64,000 nucleotides of DNA from Orientallactaga sibirica (taxonomy: Eukaryota > Chordata > Mammalia > Rodentia > Dipodidae). Below the pieces are notes generated by a model, which made no database searches, was not told the DNA's origin, and saw nothing but the letters and a program-made list of their open reading frames with translations. Position 1 is the first letter of the stretch. Each line of letters opens with the position of its first letter. This document shows positions 1 to 11,965 of the stretch, piece after piece. A program made the translations under genes and the position numbers. Where the stretch lies: positions 3,927,501-3,991,500 of the forward strand of contig JAEOAD010002232.1 in the NCBI GenBank assembly GCA_036365145.1. Direction: 5' to 3'.

Positions 1-410
1 ATTGTTTGATATGCAGATGGAAATATAAATGCTGAGAGGAAGTGAGTAAAACTACAGTGAGGACGGGTGTTCACATAAACGTTCCACGGTGTCTGCAGCT
101 CAGTCGATAGTTATGTTGATAATAACACCTACTCATGCTATTGATATATTTATTACTCATTCCTTTCTTGGAATAATTAATTTGATACAGATTCCCAGAG
201 AAACTTGTTCCACATCGATTTTCCATATCACAATTTCGTCCTCACATTATTCAGGGAAGTCTGTATTATCTTGTATTGACTGAGAGCTAGGAAGGGTATA
301 GAAAGGATATAAACATTACGGAAATCAGCAACTTTCAGGTAACTCTTGTTAAGTTTATGCTAAAACACTGGATCACAAGAAGTTAAACCTTGGGATCCCT
401 TTGGAGTTTT
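1..410. other. Intronic sequence, no feature recognised
   Basis: AT-rich unique sequence inside the SKOR2 gene upstream of exon A. No exon, repeat or regulatory motif is supported. Confidence 0.6.
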
Positions 411-618
411 ATTTTATTTTTAGGTATTTTATTTATTTACAAGCAGAGAGAGAAAGAGAAGGAGAATATGGATGTGCCAGGCTTCTAGCCACTGCAAACA
501 AATTCCAGATGTATATGCCACTTTGTGCATCTGGCCTTATGTGGGTACTAGGAAGTCACACTTGTATCATTAGGCTTTGCCCACAAGCACCTTAGCCACT
601 GACCCATCTCTCCAGCCC
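411..618 (-). mobile_element. DIP-like SINE (B2 superfamily)
   Basis: Reversed copy: T/A-rich tail at the left, tRNA-like head 'catctctccagccc' at the right edge. Confidence 0.85.
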
Positions 619-649
619 TAGTTTATTTTTAGCCACTGATTAATTGATT

Positions 650-750
650 TATTTTGAGATGGAGTCTTCTTATATTGCCTACACTGGTCTCAAATCCATG
701 GGCTCATATAAGCCTCCTGCCTCAACCTTCTGAGAAGTTAAAAGGACAGG
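650..750 (-). mobile_element. Degraded B1 relic
   Basis: Only the 'gatggagtctt...cctcctgcctcaacctt' skeleton remains. Confidence 0.45.
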
Positions 751-753
751 TGG

Positions 754-912
754 GCTGGGCATGGTGGTGCAAGTCTTTAATCCCAGCACTCGGGAGGCAG
801 AGGTAGGAGTATCACCAAGAGTTCGAGGCCACCCTGAGACTACATAGTTAATTCCAGGTCAGCCTGGGCCAGAGTGAGACCCTACCTTGAAAAACAAGAC
901 AAAAAAAAAAAG
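754..912 (+). mobile_element. B1 SINE
   Basis: Near-full B1 with A-rich tail; begins 'gctgggcatggtgg'. Confidence 0.9.
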
Positions 913-1482
913 GGGGGGAATAGCTTCCTGGCTCTTCCTCCTTAGAAAGGACAGGTGGGCACTACTGTGCCTGACTTCCCATGTGAAGTTTCCAACTCCA
1001 GAGTGTTTCTGGGGTGTTAAGGGACTGGGGATATTGTGGAAATTAACTTGGTATGTCTTCAGCTTATATAAAAAAAATTAACTTGTGCTCTTCCTACTGG
1101 AATACATGTTTGAGAAAATCCCAGGTTAGGCACCCATGGTCAGGTTCTGAGAATTCATGTTGGCAAACTCTCAGAAACACAGAGACCTCAAAGAGATTGT
1201 GAGCATTTGTGACCAGCTGCTCTGAAGTGGTAGTAACAGAATATATACTGGGATACTTCTCCCCATGTAACAACGGTTAGCTTTCCTGTCTACAGGAGTG
1301 TATGCACTTACTTCCTCATTTGCTCCCCAGTTTGCATCAAATGCTAGGTAGTTTGCTAGGCTCTAGGGATTTAGAAATGGAAAGCAAGTCCATCTCTGCC
1401 CTCAAGACGCTGGCAGTTAAGCAGAGGTGACAGATTAGCTGTACCGCAGCATAAAAATTCTGAAATCTACATTAAATCCATC

Positions 1483-1598
1483 CAAGCCACACCCATAATC
1501 CCAGCATGTGGACACTTAGGCCAGGGGGATTACATGTTTAAAGCTAACCTGGGCTACATACTGAGACCTTGCCTCAAATAAAAAACAAAAACAAAAGC
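1483..1598 (+). mobile_element. Degraded B1-like SINE
   Basis: Divergent 'cacccataatcccagca' to 'gagaccttgcctcaaa'. Confidence 0.5.
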
Positions 1599-1624
1599 CC
1601 ACTAAAACCCCAAAATAGAATGCT

Positions 1625-1766
1625 AGCCAGGCGTGGTGGTGCACACCTTTAATCCCATCACTCGGGGAGGCAGATCGCCATGAGTTCGAGGCCATCCTGA
1701 GAATACAGAGTGAATTCCAGGTCAGCCTGGGCTAGAGTGAGACCCTACCTCAAAAAAAAAAAAAAG
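1625..1766 (+). mobile_element. B1 SINE
   Basis: Full-length, with a small deletion around the 'aggtaggagg' segment. Confidence 0.9.
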
Positions 1767-3331
1767 CCGTATAATAGGGTTTTCATAATTGTGTTCTATT
1801 AGACAGTGTTTAATTTAGTCATTATTTTTGGCATATGCAAATAGAACACTAAAGAATGAAATGTCTTTCAAACTACCCAATAAATCAGCATGCAATTTTA
1901 TTATTTTCATAGATCTTTTTCATTCTCATGATAATTGTACATGTAATTACCAGGGAGTTTCAATGATTAGGTGAAGATACAGACATGGCTTTGTGTTACT
2001 GCATTAGTATGACCCTAAGTTCACGTCAGCAGCATAGTTCAGGTTAGCAGCAATAGTTGGCTCCAGTGCAATTTGTAGTTCCTCATTTAGTTCTGTTTAG
2101 ACTTTGTTCCAACCTTTCAGACTTATTGCAAGTTGCTTTTCATTTCTAAATGATTTTTAAAAAATCATTTCACACAGTAGGTGTTGTGCTTCTGTATAAT
2201 TAGAGGGGCCATCATGAAGTTCTTAAGCAGCCACAATTTCCCAGAAGCCAACATAGAATTTGAAAATTAGACCTATGCTTAAAACCAAGTCATATAGATT
2301 AAAGGGATAGCAGTTTGGTCAAAATATTGCCAACTCAAAAATATAAATGATAGTATTTTGCTTGCAATCCCAGTGTGCACTTTTGCATATCCGTTTTGAA
2401 TAACTTCAGTAAAGTTAAGTGATTTGGAATTGAATGCAGTGGGGTAAGCCAGTAAGGCGCCTCAAAGCTATTGCAGGTCAAGGAAATCAGAAAAAGTGGA
2501 GTCATCCCCACTTTTCAATCCTCTCATTGTAGAAACGCTGGCATCGGACTCGGAGCATAGCTGCATCTTGTTATATGTATAGAAGTTTTAAAATCAATTT
2601 GATTTTCACTGGTATGATTCTGTAGTGTACTTAATATGCTGTGGATGGATTTCTGAGAATAGTAAAAGGCAGTTACACTTCTCATGAATATATAGCAGAA
2701 GAGGCACTCTGATTTATAATTCCATTCTATTTTAGGACGTGCTTATGATTTTTCCAAAAGCAAAGGCAGAAGAGAAATTCTTCTAAGTACAGACTAGTTG
2801 ATATGAGTTTTAATTCTCTTTTGCTTACTTCACGTAAGTCTGTGTCTCAGTCCATCTGTGTGTAAAATTTGATAAAATCTTCCAGCTTCTAATTTACAAT
2901 GAATATTTACTTTTGTATAACGTATTTTGAAGTCTTTCAATATATGAACTCAAGACTAAATAATCTTTATATTTCAGATATCAGTTTTTAGTTTTGAATA
3001 TTTTCTGTGCTTACTAATGATTTTTAAAAATTGATGCAAAACTCATAGTGATAGAAGACAATGAAAAGCTTTCTAGAAAAAAAAATCTCAATAGCATTAC
3101 GTCATAACTCCACTGCTAAAATTCAAGAGAAATTTGAATAGACTCAAGATTTACTGTTCAAAGACCTTCCATATGCTAGCTAATTCAAGAAGCAATGTGT
3201 ATGCAGCTAAAAGTAGGGGTTTTTTGTTGAGTCAAATTCTCACTATAGAGCCTCAAAAGTATGATCATCCTGCCCAAGTCTCCCAAGTGAGGTTATAAGC
3301 TTGTTCCACCATACACAATTTCAAAAATAAA
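1767..3331. other. Intronic sequence without young repeats
   Basis: About 1.6 kb of AT-rich sequence with no SINE, L1 or persuasive reading frame. Just upstream, 1318-1432 ('ctctgccctcaagacgctggc') resembles an ancient L2-type relic. Confidence 0.5.
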
Positions 3332-3533
3332 TTTTAAAAAATATTTATTTACTTATTTATTTTGGACAGAGAGACAGAGAGAAGAAAATGGGTGCACCAT
3401 GGCCACTGCAAATGAACTCCAGACACATGCGCCACTTTGTGCATCTTGCTTTACATGGGTACTGGGGAATTGAACCCAGGCTGTCAGGCTTTGCAAGCAA
3501 GTGCCTTTAACCACTGAGCCATCTTTCTAGCCC
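3332..3533 (-). mobile_element. DIP-like SINE
   Basis: Complete reversed copy ending 'gccatctttctagccc'. Confidence 0.85.
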
Positions 3534-3925
3534 TCGAAAATAAATTTGAATCATAAACTTTGCCATAACTCTCAGTTTAATTATAATCCCACTGGCTTTA
3601 TTTAACTCTTACATTTACTACTTTTCATTAACAGAGTTAATCTTCAGTTCACACATTTCACAGCATACCCTCTTTGGTGATTCAATTTTCTTTATTTTTT
3701 CTGCTGTTCTGTGACCTCACAAAAGTTCCAAATATCACACAGGAAGTGGTTTAATGTAGAAATTTAGCACCAAGAAACTAGCAGAAGTCTATGCCCCACT
3801 GAAAAAGGAGAAAGTGCTGTAACTTTGCCTCCTATGTGAATGCAAAGCATTCCTTAACAACTCTCTAAATCATATGCTGCACTAAATTTTTGATTATTCT
3901 TTTTTATTAAAGATGTTTTAAAGTC

Positions 3926-4148
3926 TTTTAAAAATATTTCACTTATTTATTTGCAGCTAGAGAGATAAAGACACAGAGTGAGAGATACACAGAGAGAGAG
4001 AGAGAGGGGCACAGGGCCTTCAGCCACTGCAAACGAACTCCGGGTGTATGCACTATGCATCTGGCTTACATAGGTACTGGGAAACTGAACTCAGGTTTTT
4101 AGGCTTGGCAGGCAAATACCTTAGCCACTGAGCCATCTCTCCAGCCCC
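3926..4148 (-). mobile_element. DIP-like SINE
   Basis: Complete reversed copy with a GA-rich tail section. Confidence 0.85.
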
Positions 4149-4618
4149 GATTATTCTTAATCATACTAGTTGTACCATTTATATATTTTGCTCCATCTAA
4201 CTTATACTTCTAAGATAGATTGTAAGAGAAAGAAAAGGTGAAAAAATATATCTCAAAGCCAGATTATGTCTGTTCAGCAAAGACCAAACCCAGGCAGTAG
4301 TTGCTGGGAAGCGAGAGGCAGAGCTTTGGTCCAGCAGAAAGAGTATGGTACACTGGAAACATCATACAGGAACCATCCTCGGCTGTAAGTATGGAGAATG
4401 GACGTTCACCTTCACCAGAGAACAGACAGCAGCATGGGAGTCCCCATGAACTATGGAAGCATCTGTGTGCTTGCTGGAAACATTCGTGGAAATGTCAGAG
4501 TGCATGTGTAATCTACATAGTGTCCCAAATCAAAATCAGTTTTTCCCTGAAGTTACCTTTGAGGGGGAAGTCAAATAGCATGCTTTTTACAGAAGCAAAC
4601 ATTTTCTCCAAATTAAAA
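4149..4618. other. Intronic sequence, no feature recognised
   Basis: Between two minus-strand DIP-like SINEs. A 108-codon frame at 4301-4627 has no family resemblance and no splice support. Confidence 0.5.
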
Positions 4619-4683
4619 TTTTTTTAATTTATTTGAGAAAGAGAGAGAGAAAGGCAGATAGATAGATAGATGATAGATTAGAT

Positions 4684-4740
<57 letters not shown>

Positions 4741-4885
4741 GAATGGGCACACCAGGGCCCTCCAGCCACTGCAAATGCACTCCAGATGCATCTGTGCATC
4801 TGGCTTATGTGGGTCCTGGGGAATTGAACCTGTGTCCTCTGGCTTTGCAGGCAAGGCCTTAACTGCTGAGCCACCCCTCCAGCCC
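4619..4885 (-). mobile_element. DIP-like SINE carrying a GATA expansion
   Basis: The CT-rich tail has become a GATA/TATC microsatellite (4653-4738); the head ends 'ccacccctccagccc'. Confidence 0.85.
4653..4738. repeat. (GATA)n microsatellite
   Basis: About 20 GATA units with two interruptions near 4671-4686, inside a SINE tail. Confidence 0.95.
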
Positions 4886-6040
4886 TCCAAATGTTTTCAT
4901 CATGTGTCATTAGCATCAGTACTGGAGAGGCAGAGAGGCCCTTGCAGTGAGGAGCAATGTGCTGGCCTCTGAGACTGCTGCTGGGAGAATGCCTTTGAGT
5001 GCTGATTTCAGGCTCGAGGAAAACATGTTCAAAGGAGATAGTTAAGACAAGAAGTAGAAAACCAAGCAGGGATGAAAGGAGAGGAGGGGAGCTGGCCTTT
5101 CAGTGGGAGGGATGGGAGAAAGCCAAAATTCTACTTTTAATTCAAGTACCTGGCACTTCAGATTATGCCCTGTGCATATAGCACACCCTGTATTCTAGGC
5201 TGTGTCACCTTTATGTGCTTTTAAATGCTCTTATTTATTGCATTTGAATTTTATATTGAGAACAATAGCATCTATTTAATTAAATTCTCCTCCTATCCAT
5301 GCCCACCAACAGAACAGAACATCGTGCCTAGGGGTAATGGGTATGCCTAGTATATGTGCAGCCCTGGCATGCATCATCCCTAGCAAATAAAATAGAAGTC
5401 AATCATTATAACTAGAAAGTAGCTAATTGTGATTATTAACATAAGAGTAAATAATTAAGTGAAGTCTAAAAATATGAGGTGTTTTTACTAGAAGCCCTGG
5501 AAAGCATATATGTTAAATTAGTATTTTTCAGGTTTTTTTTAAAATTCAGAACTATTGCATTTTGTTTGTTCAAGATGTCAGCTGGGAACAAAACTTACTT
5601 TGTGCTGAAACATCACAAACTTTCCCAATAAACTGAAAATACAGAGTCAGCCTGATTTAGTCTGGCTGTGTAACTGAATCGAAGGTGCTTTTTTTCCTTT
5701 CTTTCTTTTTTTCTCGCTCATAGGAGTGAGTGCTTTAAAATCCCTTGTGTCAAGTGAAGATTTACAAGAGCATTGGTTGGTATTTCTTCTCACAAACTAG
5801 AATGTTAAATTCGTGCAGCAAGTATTTGTAGAATGCAATTGTGCCCCTCTTAGAGTAGGGGTAGTTGGCATTGCCTACAACCAGAAAGCAAATCCCTTAG
5901 GCAGAAAGTGCAAACTAACATGCAGGTACAAAGGTGCAGAGAAAAGGCCCCCCCTAGAACTTCAGCCCAGGAAGGAGCTATGAGTGGCATTTGTGGAAGC
6001 TGAGAATGTCTTATGGATGAAAAGCATTTTAGCCCTATCA
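4886..6040. other. Intronic unique sequence
   Basis: No exon or repeat recognised, apart from a short T/C-rich stretch around 5685-5720. Confidence 0.5.
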
Positions 6041-6397
6041 GGCTGTCATAACAAAAGTACCATAGACTTGGGTGGGTGATTTAAATGACATTTATTCTCT
6101 CAGCTCTGGAAGCTATGAGATCCAGGATCAAGGTGCCAGCTAACTCAGTGTGTGATGAGTTTCTTTTCAGATCGCTAGGCAGCCATTTTCTGGCTATATG
6201 CTCACATGGCAAAACAGAGGGAGGGCTCTTAGAATGGCAGAGCTCTAATTCTAGAACTTTCATTCTAGGTAGAATGAGGGTTCCACCTCCATGAACTAAC
6301 CAACTCCTATATGCTGAACCTCCTGGGGCCATTGCCTTGGAGATTAGGATTTCAACACATGAATGTTGGGGAGATCTAGACATTCAAGTTCATGACA
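6041..6397 (-). mobile_element. Ancient MaLR-type solo LTR
   Basis: Reads like an MLT1-type LTR on the minus strand: 'ggctgtcataacaaaagtac', then 'tttattctctcagctctgga', and a 'gacattcaagttcatgaca' edge. It is too old to show a clear target duplication. Confidence 0.6.
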
Positions 6398-6635
6398 AGT
6401 AGGGACTTAGATGGCATTCTGATTGTGGATGGTCAGGAAGGAGAAGAGAGTGTACCTTAAGCAAGAGAAACAATGTAAGCAGAACCCATTTAGAAGTGAG
6501 AAATCAAGGCCTGAGTACAGTAAAGGATTTGTGTGGAAATAAAGACAAATTGGTTTGGGGAGGGAGGATATAACAAGATTACAGGAGAACCTGGAAGCTC
6601 CGAGGAGGGAATTTACAGTGGATTTTGTTTCTAAT

Positions 6636-6838
6636 ATTTTTATTTTCCATTTATTTATTTGAGTGGGGGGCAGATAGAGAAAGAATGGGCACACCAGGCT
6701 CTCCAGCCACTGCAAACAAACCCCAGATGCATGTGCCACCGTACATGTGGCTTTACATGCATGGGTCCTGGGGAATCGAACCTGGGTCCTTTGGCTTTGC
6801 AGGCAAGCATCTTAGCCACTAAGCCATCTCTCCAGCCC
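6636..6838 (-). mobile_element. DIP-like SINE
   Basis: Complete reversed copy, 'ccatctctccagccc' at the right. Confidence 0.88.
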
Positions 6839-7323
6839 ATACAGTGGATTTTTTTTTTTAATGTAAACCAGAGGAAGCATTACAGGTTCTTCAGCAGAAG
6901 TGTGCCACAATATATAAGAGAAAGCAATTACTCCTGTGCCTTGGAAGGTAATGCTAATGAATTAATCATTGGCTGTTTCTTTTTTTTTCTTTTTGTGAAT
7001 TCCAGTCCCCTCTCACTTGCTATTTACTACTTGTCTCTGATTAGCATGGCACATTCTCATATCCATCCCTCTGGCACTTCCATTTTCTGATGGCTTAAGT
7101 GAGGGCAGAACCCAGGATGGGATGGAACACTCACATAGAATTGGAGACCACCAGGGCTGGAGGAAAAGCAGCAGTCTTACACACAGCCTTTGGCTTCTGG
7201 TTTCACTGGGCCACTGTTGAGTTTCTCTGATGTTTTGGCCTGAAGCTTCTCACCACCGCAGCAAGCAGGGTTCAGAGAAACCATTCAAGTCACGATGGCA
7301 AGGGTCACTGTGGAAGGATAGTG
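6839..7323. other. Intronic unique sequence
   Basis: Nothing recognised; bounded by a DIP-like SINE and a CA repeat. Confidence 0.5.
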
Positions 7324-7350
7324 CACACACACACACACACACACACACAC
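7324..7350. repeat. (CA)n microsatellite
   Basis: About 13 CA units. Confidence 0.95.
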
Positions 7351-7580
7351 CTCCAAGCAGCAGCTTTTGGCCATACCTACCCACTGGGACATTTTAGACC
7401 CTAAGTATTCATTATTCTCCCACTTCAAGCCATTCATGTTTTCTTCTACAGTTACATTCAAGACATACATTTTGAAGCCAAGCCTCCAAGAAATATTCCT
7501 TCCACATGTAATCTTTACACCATTAAAGGTTCTATGCTTCCCCCACCCACTCTGTTTGTAATTTTAAAAACCAAAAAAGA

Positions 7581-7737
7581 GCTGGGTGTGGTGGACACGC
7601 CTTTAATCCCAGCACTGGAGAGGCAGAGGTAGGAGGATCTCCATAAATTCGAGGTACCCTGAGACTACATAGTGAATTCCAGATTAGCCTGGGCTAGAGT
7701 GAGCCCCTGCCTCAAAAAACAAAACAAAACAAAAAAA
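7581..7737 (+). mobile_element. B1 SINE
   Basis: Full-length, with an (AAAAC)n tail. Confidence 0.9.
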
Positions 7738-8225
7738 TGTATCGCGGGAAGGAAGATAAGCATTATAATTTGCAGATGTCTCCAAAACCATTCATTAATT
7801 TTAAAAAGTGAAATGCATCTACCCTAATGGGATATTTATATAAAAACTGAAGCTCACTATCAGATAAGTCACATTTATTTAATCTAGTCTTGGACTGACT
7901 TTCTTTTTTTAACCAGATGGAAAACATTAACAGTCATAGTGAACAAACATCCAGGCTCCCAGAGGTCATTTTTCACCACCATTAACAGTCTGGTTTTCAT
8001 AGGTTAGTCATATTCAGAAGGCAGCCGTCCACTAAGAGATATGCAACAGTAGCTGAGGCTGTTTCCATGCTCTTTGCTACCTAACAGTTAACTTTTTAAA
8101 AAACCCTTTGTCAGGGAGAAATTTGAATCTTCTAAGCTACAAATTGGCTGGTTTTACTCAGGATCTCCAGGCAAATATCTGTTGGAAATAGACATTGATA
8201 CAAAATATTAATAACCTCCACAAAG
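7738..8225. other. Intronic unique sequence
   Basis: Nothing recognised between a B1 and a DIP-like SINE. Confidence 0.5.
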
Positions 8226-8440
8226 GGGCAGGAGAGATGGCTCAGCGGTTAAGACACTTGCCTGCAAAGCCTAACAACTTGAGTTCAGTTTCCCAGAACC
8301 TATGTCAATCCAGCTGCACAAAGTGGCACATGCATCTGGAGTGTGACTGCAGTGGCTGGAGGCCCCGGAGCACCCATTCTCTCTGTCTCTCTTTCTCTCT
8401 CTCTCTCTCTGCTTGAAATAAATAAATATGTTTTTTAAAA
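8226..8440 (+). mobile_element. DIP-like SINE
   Basis: Head 'aggagagatggctcagc', CT run and 'aaataaataaa' tail. Confidence 0.88.
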
Positions 8441-8472
8441 ATCTCCATAAAGCTGATGAAAAGAGCAGTCCA

Positions 8473-8650
8473 AGCCAGGCATAGTGGTGTATGCCTTTAG
8501 TTCCAGCATTTGGGAGGTAGAGGTAAGAGGATCACTGTGAGTTTGAGGCCAGCCTGAGACTACAGAGTGAGTTCCAGGTCAGCCTGGACTAGATTGAGAC
8601 CCTACCTCTAAAAAACAAAACAAAAAAAAAAAGAAAGAAAGAAAAAGAAA
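8473..8650 (+). mobile_element. B1 SINE
   Basis: Full-length; tail expanded into GAAA units. Confidence 0.9.
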
Positions 8651-8863
8651 ATAGCAGTCCATTATTAATGGCACCAGTAAGTTTTCCTGCAGTTAATAGG
8701 TTCTATCTGTTAGCTACTCATCTAGTAGTGCCCATATAAAACTAGTAATCATGAAGTGGAGATAAAATGGATCTTTACACATCGTGTTTATTTAATTTTA
8801 AACTTAATTAACCAGTTGAAATGTAATATAAGATAAACAGTTCACAAAATATATGTAACAAGA

Positions 8864-9000
8864 GCCGGGCGTGGTGGCACACGCCTTTAATCCCAGCACT
8901 TGGGAGGCAGAGGTAGGAGGATCGCCGTGAGTTCAAGGCCACCCTGAGATTACATAGTTAATTCCAGGTCAGCCTGGGCCAGAGTGAGACCACTGAAAAA
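8864..9000 (+). mobile_element. B1 SINE
   Basis: Close to consensus ('gccgggcgtggtggcac'); runs straight into a TA-repeat tract. Confidence 0.92.
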
Positions 9001-9002
9001 CC

Positions 9003-9063
9003 AATATATATATATATTTATAATATATATATATTTATAATATATATATATTTATAATATAAA

Positions 9064-9110
<47 letters not shown>
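9003..9110. repeat. (TA)n tract with TTTATAA-type repeats
   Basis: Three 'tatatttataata' units followed by about 45 bp of pure TA; self-complementary and able to form a hairpin. Confidence 0.95.
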
Positions 9111-9112
<2 letters not shown>

Positions 9113-9560
9113 CAAGATCTAGTCTATAATACAGCAAGAACATGGCTTCTAGAATTGTTGTCAACTCACTTAAGTGATGTTTTGAAAGTTAGGTTGAGAA
9201 AGCCAGAAAATGACTATGTAATCATGCCTACCTAATGGTAGGTACAGAGAGAGGTGGATGTTTGCTCCTCCTGTTGTTTAGACGCAATATCGCACAAGTA
9301 GGAAACTTCTGCTCATTGAACTGGTTAACTGAGACCAAAGGGCACTTAATATACATCTGTCTTCATTTCAAAATACCACTCTGCTTGATTTGCATACTAA
9401 TGGTTGGCTATCAATGTTTATGTTACACTTCCTAGAAAGTTATAGTATTTCATAGAAATTGTATTGGGGTTGGAATTTAAGATGCTTCACAAATTTCTTC
9501 ATTATTTTCTTACCCTACGGAGAAGAAAGCCAAGGTTTCAAGGTTCAAGAATATATCTGA
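9111..9560. other. Intronic unique sequence
   Basis: Nothing recognised; follows the TA-repeat tract. Confidence 0.5.
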
Positions 9561-9775
9561 GGGCTGGAGAGATGGCTCAGTGATTAAGGCACTTGCCTGT
9601 AAGACCTAACAATACGAGTTCAAGTCCCCAGAACCCATGTAAAGCCAGATGCACAAAGTGGTGCTTGCATCTGGAGTTCAATTGCAGTGGTAAAAGGTCC
9701 TGGCACACACATTCTCTCTGTGTGTCTGTCTCTCTCTGCTTGCAAATAAATGAATAATAAATAAAAAATTTAAAA
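9561..9775 (+). mobile_element. DIP-like SINE
   Basis: Complete copy from 'gggctggagagatggct' to an 'aataaataaa' tail. Confidence 0.9.
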
Positions 9776-11420
9776 AGCGTACATCTGAGGCTATAGAGAG
9801 GTCATATTGAACATGGGTGGGAATGCTGCTATTGAGAGTATAAGAATGGTGTCTTACTAAGCTCCATCCCTAACTATACATATATTTTGGAATATTTACA
9901 TGTAAGAATTTACAGAGAATAATGTATGTTCATGTGCACACACACTTCAGACAGACATCAGGTAGAATGTAGAATTACCATTTGTAATGTCATGTTAAGG
10001 ATTTTCTTGTCTGCCACATGGTACTGCAGTGTAGTTCACTACTTTGGAGAGAAATTCTGTTTCTCTCTTTATAGAAATTTGAAGCTTGACAATGGAATCT
10101 CCCAGTACTCCTACAAGTGCCTGGGGCCATTACAATTCCATTTCTTGCTGAGGGAAATGAATAAATAGAAGAGAATGGTGATGAGATCTGGATCATGTCA
10201 TAATTTAAAATTCACATCCTCCTGGAGTTCCTTCAGTAACAACTGAAGACACTTTACTGAGGGCCCTTTGTGTGTGTCTTACACACTGGCCATAGAGAAG
10301 CGACAAAGCCCCTGCCTCCAAGTAGCACATGGACTAACAGGAAAAGAAGAGGAGGGAGCAGGCAAGCGTCCCATTGCCAGAGGCCTTGGCAAAGTACTCT
10401 GGGAGGGCACTCAGAGAAGCGCCTTGCCCCCTAGGATCCAGGGGCAGGAATCCCTGAAACCTCCTTGGAGAATCTTTATCTGAACGTTAGACAAAAGCAG
10501 ATTATGCGGGTATCACAGAAATCAGTTTGAAATTTGAAAACACACTTGTCTGATTATTGAATGAATTTAGGGCTGTTGAGCTGCTCTGGATGGTGTAGGC
10601 TCGATTTACTCTAGATGAATCAACTTATTTTAGCTCGCCGTGAAGTTTAATCAGCACATAAGCAAAATAGGCCAGAACAACCATCTAACCCTTTAGCCAG
10701 ACTGTGGGTAGATTGTTCCGTTTTGATTTGCTTTGGTTAGGGTTCTGGGGGGCTGAATCAGAGGCCTAGTGCTCGTGAAGCCCTGCTTCACCCCTCTGCT
10801 CTACCCCTGCCCCCAGCTCGCACAGTGTCATTGTCATGGGTCCCAGATGAGTAGTTAAGAGACTGTCAGTAAGTCACCATTTGCAAACCAACAGATAACT
10901 TCTTAGCTTACTTTTTTTTTTTCAACCAGCTATAATTAGCAGAAAACTGTCCAAGCAAAGGGAACAACACAAAGCCTCTGCTCAGCTTCTTTTTCACTGC
11001 CCCCAAATTTGGGAGCTTCCAAAAGTTTGTGAGGCCTCTGGACTCTGCTGTCCTGAAGGCCTCCCAGGGGAAGCCAGGCCCTCTGGCTTCAGTGAGGAGA
11101 GGGAATCGAATCAGATTGCTACAGGAATCTTGACTTATCCACTTGAATGGGTTCGGGAAGGGAGGCAACAGAAAGGGAACTTCAGGATCCTACCCTCCCG
11201 GAGCTGCCAGCCACTGGCCAGGAAGACTTTGTCCTCATCTTCTGTAGCTTTTCTCTGTGGTTCAGGGGATATGGTACACAAGCAGGTGCAAACAGCATGG
11301 GGTCCTGAGAACTTCTCATTTCAGATTATATTAAATAAACTGTTTTGTAGATATTAACAGAAAATGAAAATCAGAAAAATAGCCAACAGAAACAAATCAT
11401 TTTTTTCTCCCTCTTTTTAG
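9776..11420. other. SINE-free intron leading into exon A
   Basis: 1.6 kb without young SINEs directly upstream of exon A. 10260-10350 faintly resembles an ancient L2-type repeat. A T-rich stretch lies at 10911-10922. Confidence 0.5.
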
Positions 11421-11486
11421 GTGAACACACACAAGAAACCAATTCACCTCATTCACTCAAAAAGGATGTAGAAAATATGGGAAAAG
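11421..11486 (+). CDS. SKOR2: SKOR2 internal coding exon (window exon A)
   Basis: 66-nt exon between a pyrimidine-rich acceptor (ctctttttag) and donor gtaaag. It enters two bases into a codon and leaves one base into the next, and encodes EHTQETNSPHS...KKDVENMGK. Its phase matches exon B exactly, which supports it strongly. SKOR proteins are SKI/SnoN/DACH-related nuclear corepressors that repress transcription with partners such as LBX1 or SMADs; this is the linker just before the C-terminal coiled coil. The first, split codon is completed upstream of the window (likely Gly). The DHD/SAND-like N-terminal part is not in this window. I prefer SKOR2 to SKOR1 because the introns are very long and the C-terminal wording fits my memory of SKOR2; the family is certain, the paralogue slightly less so. 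Confidence 0.85.
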
Positions 11487-11866
11487 GTAAAGAAAAGTTT
11501 TAATGCTGTAGAGACTTTTCTTAGCTTTAAAAGACTATGGAGATAATAAGAAGATATTTTTGTTCTATACCATATTTTAAGCTTGACAAGCAACATATGA
11601 ATAATATATGGACCATTGGGTGGATATAATTGAGATTAATGCATACATATCAATCAATACATGACACCGTAATATAATACTTTAAAATAATATATTACAT
11701 TGATTTATATTCATGGATTTCTGCATCAGTCTATCCTATGTCTACGCGATACTTTTTAAACTGGTAAAATATTTTGTCTTATAACAATAAACTACCATAT
11801 ATAACAGTTCTCTGGAGAGTTATTTGTAAAGATTAGTCAAATGACTCTTCTTGTTTTCTCTATTAG

Positions 11867-11965
11867 AGGAGCTCCAGAAGGTTCTGTTTGAGCAAATAGA
11901 TTTACGGAGACGACTAGAACAAGAATTCCAAGTGTTAAAAGGAAACACCTCTTTCCCAGTATTCA
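11867..11965 (+). CDS. SKOR2: SKOR2 coiled-coil exon (window exon B)
   Basis: 99-nt exon with acceptor tctattag and donor gtaaga. It completes the Glu codon begun in exon A and reads EELQKVLFEQIDLRRRLEQ, then EFQVLKGNTSFPVF, ending one base into an Asn codon. Leu/Val/Ile spacing and alternating charges (ELQKVLFEQIDLRRRLEQEF) indicate a coiled coil, as found at the C terminus of SKI, SnoN, DACH and SKOR proteins, where it mediates oligomerisation. Only 380 nt separate it from exon A, whereas the following intron is about 19.6 kb. No frame damage is seen. Confidence 0.9.

Noticed and set aside
9561..9640. tRNA-like heads of the DIP-like SINEs as tRNA genes
   Set aside because: They retain A/B-box-like sequence but cannot fold into a complete tRNA and occur dozens of times in SINE context.
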